Below, piece by piece: positions 5,373-7,166 of a stretch of DNA of 7,166 nt. Numbering within the stretch: the first letter of the stretch is position 1; every line of letters starts with the position of its first letter. A program made the position numbers and the translations under genes. The notes beneath the pieces were generated by a model. It ran no database searches. It was not told where the DNA came from and saw only the letters and a list, made by a program, of their open reading frames with translations. The stretch lies in the NCBI GenBank assembly GCA_002316295.1, contig DCDF01000034.1:1-7166 (forward strand). The letters are read 5' to 3'. This DNA is from Syntrophaceae bacterium UBA1062 (GTDB lineage: Bacteria; Desulfobacterota; Desulfomonilia; UBA1062).

Positions 5373-6764
5373 ATGGTTTTTCAGAGATGGAACGGATGGA
5401 AAACAGCAGGCATGTGCGCGCTTGTTTTTCTTGCTGTTCTCGGTATGGGAAATCATGCCCACGGATACATTGTCCATACGGTAAGACAGGGAGATTCGCT
5501 GGAGAGAATCGCGTCACACTACCTTCCCTACACCGCATCATATACCAGGGCCGAGCTCATCAGGGATATTCAGGCCCTCAATACACTGAGCTCTCCGGTC
5601 ATATCGCCGGGGCAGACACTGACCATTCCAGTGATCCGCAGCGAGCCTCTCAAGGCTCAACGGAAAGCGAAAAAAAAGGATTTCCCTGCCAGAGGAATCT
5701 ATGTGAATCAGAGAAACGCCGGTTCCCGAGAGGTTTTCGACCTGGCCGGGAAGATGAGGCAAATCGGGGTGAACACGGTGGTGTTCGACGTGAAAGAGGT
5801 TCATGGGGCGCTTGCCTACCCGAGCACCATACCGGGATCTTATGCTTCAATCACGTCATATCCCAGCAACATCGAAGAGATCGCCAAGCTTGTCGACTAC
5901 TTACACAAAATGGATGTGCATGTGATTGCGCGGATCTGTATATTCCGTGACAAACTCATGGCCGCTGCCATGGAGGACTGGCGATACAATAATGAATGGG
6001 TGGATCCGGCCAATGACGATGTTCAGCAGTACAATCTCGCGGTCATCCGGGAAATGATCGGTATGGGGATAGATGAAATTCAGCTCGACTATTTCCGCTA
6101 TCCCGCCGACGGGAGAACGGATACAGGCGTGGAAGGTAAGGATCGAAGCGACGTGATAGCGGAATATCTGTCACGGATTCATGCTGTCACCTCCGCTCAG
6201 GGCGTGTTGCTCTCTCTGGACATTTTCGGGATCGTAATCTGGCAGAGAACCATGGATATCAGTGTGGTGGGGCAGAATGTTCGGAAAATCATGGGCTATG
6301 TCGACATCCTCTCGCCCATGCTGTATCCGTCCCACTTCGGCAAAGATTTCGACGGCATAGCCAATCCGGCGGATAATCCGTACTATTTCGTGAAAGAGGG
6401 GGTTCAGAGGCTGAAGGGCATAGTCGGGGACAACGTCGTCATCAGGCCCTGGCTTCAGTCGTTTCCCCTGAGGGTGACAACCGGCTATGATTCTGATTAC
6501 ATCATGGCCCAGATCGATGCCGCCAGGGAGGCGGGCGCAACCGGCTGGCTTCTCTGGAGCCCCGGAAACTGCTACGATGAAGCGTTTGCCGCGCTTGGGA
6601 TGATCCGCGATGCTCAAGATCTCGATGAGCAGATCCTCGTAGAGGAAGAACATGGCGGAAGCGCACAGGAATCGAACCTGCCCAGGACGCTCGACGCGCC
6701 CCACACCGGATTTGAAGTCCGGGGGACCCACCAGGACCCGACCGCTTCCACCGGGGGTATATAG
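5373..6764 (+). CDS. Exported LysM-domain putative glycoside hydrolase (DUF4015 type)
   Basis: Start at ATG 5373 is chosen because GGGAGGT (5362-5368) precedes it and a signal peptide follows at once: W9-K10, then hydrophobic 11-26, with cleavage plausible after the HAHG at 28-31. This gives 463 residues; the frame is open back to 5223, but that part overlaps the BKACE gene. Residues 32-88 are a LysM domain (HTVRQGDSLERIA to ISPGQTLTIP), which binds peptidoglycan or similar glycans. A lysine-rich linker spans 90-105. Residues 106-408 match the putative glycosyl hydrolase family DUF4015: RGIYVNQ, VNTVVFDVKEVHG (133-145), VIARICIFRD (184-193), WVDP (209-212) and DEIQLDYFRYP (234-244), with D139, E142, D234, E235 and D239 as candidate catalytic acids. 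The substrate is unknown. Homology appears to end near WLLWSPGNCYDEAFAAL (393-409). Residues 428-459 are read antisense through selC, so the true C-terminus may have been extended by stop loss. Confidence 0.88.
   Translation: MVFQRWNGWKTAGMCALVFLAVLGMGNHAHGYIVHTVRQGDSLERIASHYLPYTASYTRAELIRDIQALNTLSSPVISPGQTLTIPVIRSEPLKAQRKAKKKDFPARGIYVNQRNAGSREVFDLAGKMRQIGVNTVVFDVKEVHGALAYPSTIPGSYASITSYPSNIEEIAKLVDYLHKMDVHVIARICIFRDKLMAAAMEDWRYNNEWVDPANDDVQQYNLAVIREMIGMGIDEIQLDYFRYPADGRTDTGVEGKDRSDVIAEYLSRIHAVTSAQGVLLSLDIFGIVIWQRTMDISVVGQNVRKIMGYVDILSPMLYPSHFGKDFDGIANPADNPYYFVKEGVQRLKGIVGDNVVIRPWLQSFPLRVTTGYDSDYIMAQIDAAREAGATGWLLWSPGNCYDEAFAALGMIRDAQDLDEQILVEEEHGGSAQESNLPRTLDAPHTGFEVRGTHQDPTASTGGI
6653..6749 (-). 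tRNA. selC: tRNA-Sec (anticodon TCA), selenocysteine tRNA
   Basis: tRNA-Sec is charged with serine, converted to selenocysteine by SelA with selenophosphate, and delivered to recoded UGA by SelB. On the minus strand the 97-nt gene begins GGAAGCGG and ends GCGCTTCCGCCA with CCA encoded (6653-6655). I folded it by eye. The D stem is 6 bp (GGGTCC/GGGTCC with two G-U pairs, loop TGGT). The anticodon stem is 5 bp (CCGGA/TCCGG) with loop CTTCAAA, anticodon at 6713-6715. The variable arm is 7 bp with loop GTCGA, and the T arm is GCAGG-TTCGATT-CCTGT. The 6-bp D stem, tetraloop and long variable arm are the hallmarks of bacterial tRNA-Sec and match E. coli selC closely in the anticodon and T arms. The eighth acceptor pair reads G-G, a mismatch. 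The gene lies entirely within the antisense of the upstream plus-strand reading frame. Confidence 0.97.
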
Positions 6765-6786
6765 CATGGTTCTTCACCGGGATCAA
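6758..6786 (-). promoter_or_regulatory. Putative sigma-70 promoter of selC
   Basis: On the minus strand, TTGATC (6781-6786; 4 of 6 to the -35) is exactly 17 bases from TATATA (6758-6763; 4 of 6 to the -10). The mature tRNA starts 8 bases after the -10 box, so the primary transcript would have almost no 5' leader. The stop codon TAG (6762-6764) of the plus-strand hydrolase frame lies inside the -10 box. The position relative to a firmly identified tRNA supports this more than the match scores do. Confidence 0.5.
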
Positions 6787-6934
6787 ATCCTCTGAATACT
6801 TTCGACAGGGTGATCATCCCCGCGTGGTCACGGACGGCAGTACCCGGCGGCCGAGGGCGCCCATAGAGACCGGGCGGCATGGAGATGCCCGATTCATCTT
6901 GACAGGATCAAGTATTTAGTGGTCTTTTCCCAAT

Positions 6935-7166
6935 ATGACAACGAGACTGCTTGTCTGCCTCGCTGTGTCCGCATTCATTCACGCGCTTGCGCTGGTGCAG
7001 CCGTGGAATCTTTTCGTTTCGGCCGATGCGGTTGAACGGCCCTCCTTAAGCATCCCGGTCCGGCTTGTAGATGAGGTCGAGCCCACCATTCCGGAGATCG
7101 GCCATGAAGATGTGGTCAAAGACATGGACGAAGGAGTGAGCTTCGAAGCCGAGGGCACGGTAAGCG
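6935..7166 (+). CDS. TonB-like energy transducer, N-terminal part, runs off window
   Basis: Seventy-seven codons are visible, open to the window edge. ATG 6935 is the only usable start near the N-terminus because an in-frame TAG lies at 6917-6919 with no start codon between; no good Shine-Dalgarno is seen. The N-terminus MTTRLLVCLAVSAFIHALAL is a single membrane-anchor helix with the S-x-x-x-H-A pattern common in TonB-family inner-membrane proteins. It is followed by SIPVRLVDEVEP (residues 43-54) and an acidic, proline-containing periplasmic stretch. TonB proteins couple the ExbB/ExbD proton-motive complex to outer-membrane receptors. The proline-rich middle and the C-terminal TonB domain lie beyond the window, so a TonB-like or TolA-like anchor is as far as the evidence goes. 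It is divergent from selC. Confidence 0.65.
   Translation, partial: MTTRLLVCLAVSAFIHALALVQPWNLFVSADAVERPSLSIPVRLVDEVEPTIPEIGHEDVVKDMDEGVSFEAEGTVS

Noticed and set aside
6635..6645. CCTC-GTA-GAGG hairpin as a terminator for selC
   Set aside because: The stem is only 4 bp and no T run follows on the minus strand. It lies within hydrolase codons.
6653..6749. Genomic island inserted at selC
   Set aside because: No integrase or second copy of the tRNA 3' end was seen in the window, and both flanking genes look chromosomal.
6899..6904. Perfect TTGACA as a -35 box for the TonB-like gene
   Set aside because: No acceptable -10 box lies 16-18 bases downstream (GTCTTT at 6922-6927). The hexamer is also part of a small CTTGA/TCAAG hairpin (6898-6912), so promoter function is unsupported.

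Overview
The window looks like a piece of a bacterial chromosome from a motile, Gram-negative, probably anaerobic member of the Desulfobacterota (old Deltaproteobacteria) or a near relative. This is inferred from four things: a FlaG/FliD polar-type flagellar filament pair, a BKACE (DUF849) enzyme beside a TetR regulator, a TonB-like N-terminus implying an outer membrane, and a gene for the selenocysteine tRNA. GC content is moderate to high by eye. No insertion sequence, integrase, CRISPR array or rRNA was seen.

Layout. (1) Positions 1-3034, plus strand: the end of flaG (its start lies before the window) and a complete, unusually long fliD of 879 residues, separated by a perfect 9-bp inverted repeat. 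(2) 3103-3579, minus strand: a small DUF1285-like protein convergent with fliD and divergent from the next gene. (3) 3737-5278, plus strand: a TetR-family regulator followed 81 bases later by a 3-keto-5-aminohexanoate cleavage enzyme-like protein with its metal ligands intact. (4) 5373-6764, plus strand: an exported LysM protein with a putative glycoside hydrolase domain (DUF4015 type). (5) 6653-6749, minus strand: selC, the selenocysteine tRNA, a clear 97-nt gene with encoded CCA, anticodon TCA and a long variable arm. (6) 6935 to the end, plus strand: the N-terminus of a TonB-like protein.

How it fits together. FlaG and FliD act at the growing tip of the flagellar filament. The TetR and BKACE genes look like a small catabolic unit for a beta-keto acid, with the regulator possibly sensing the substrate or its CoA ester. 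The LysM protein is probably an envelope-associated sugar hydrolase. selC shows that the cell decodes UGA as selenocysteine, although no selenoprotein or other sel gene is in view.

The most striking point is that the reading frame of the LysM/hydrolase gene has no stop before selC. It runs antisense through the whole tRNA gene and ends inside the putative -10 box of the selC promoter, so its last ~37 residues are antisense-tRNA sequence or lie just past it. No clearly new multi-gene system was found.
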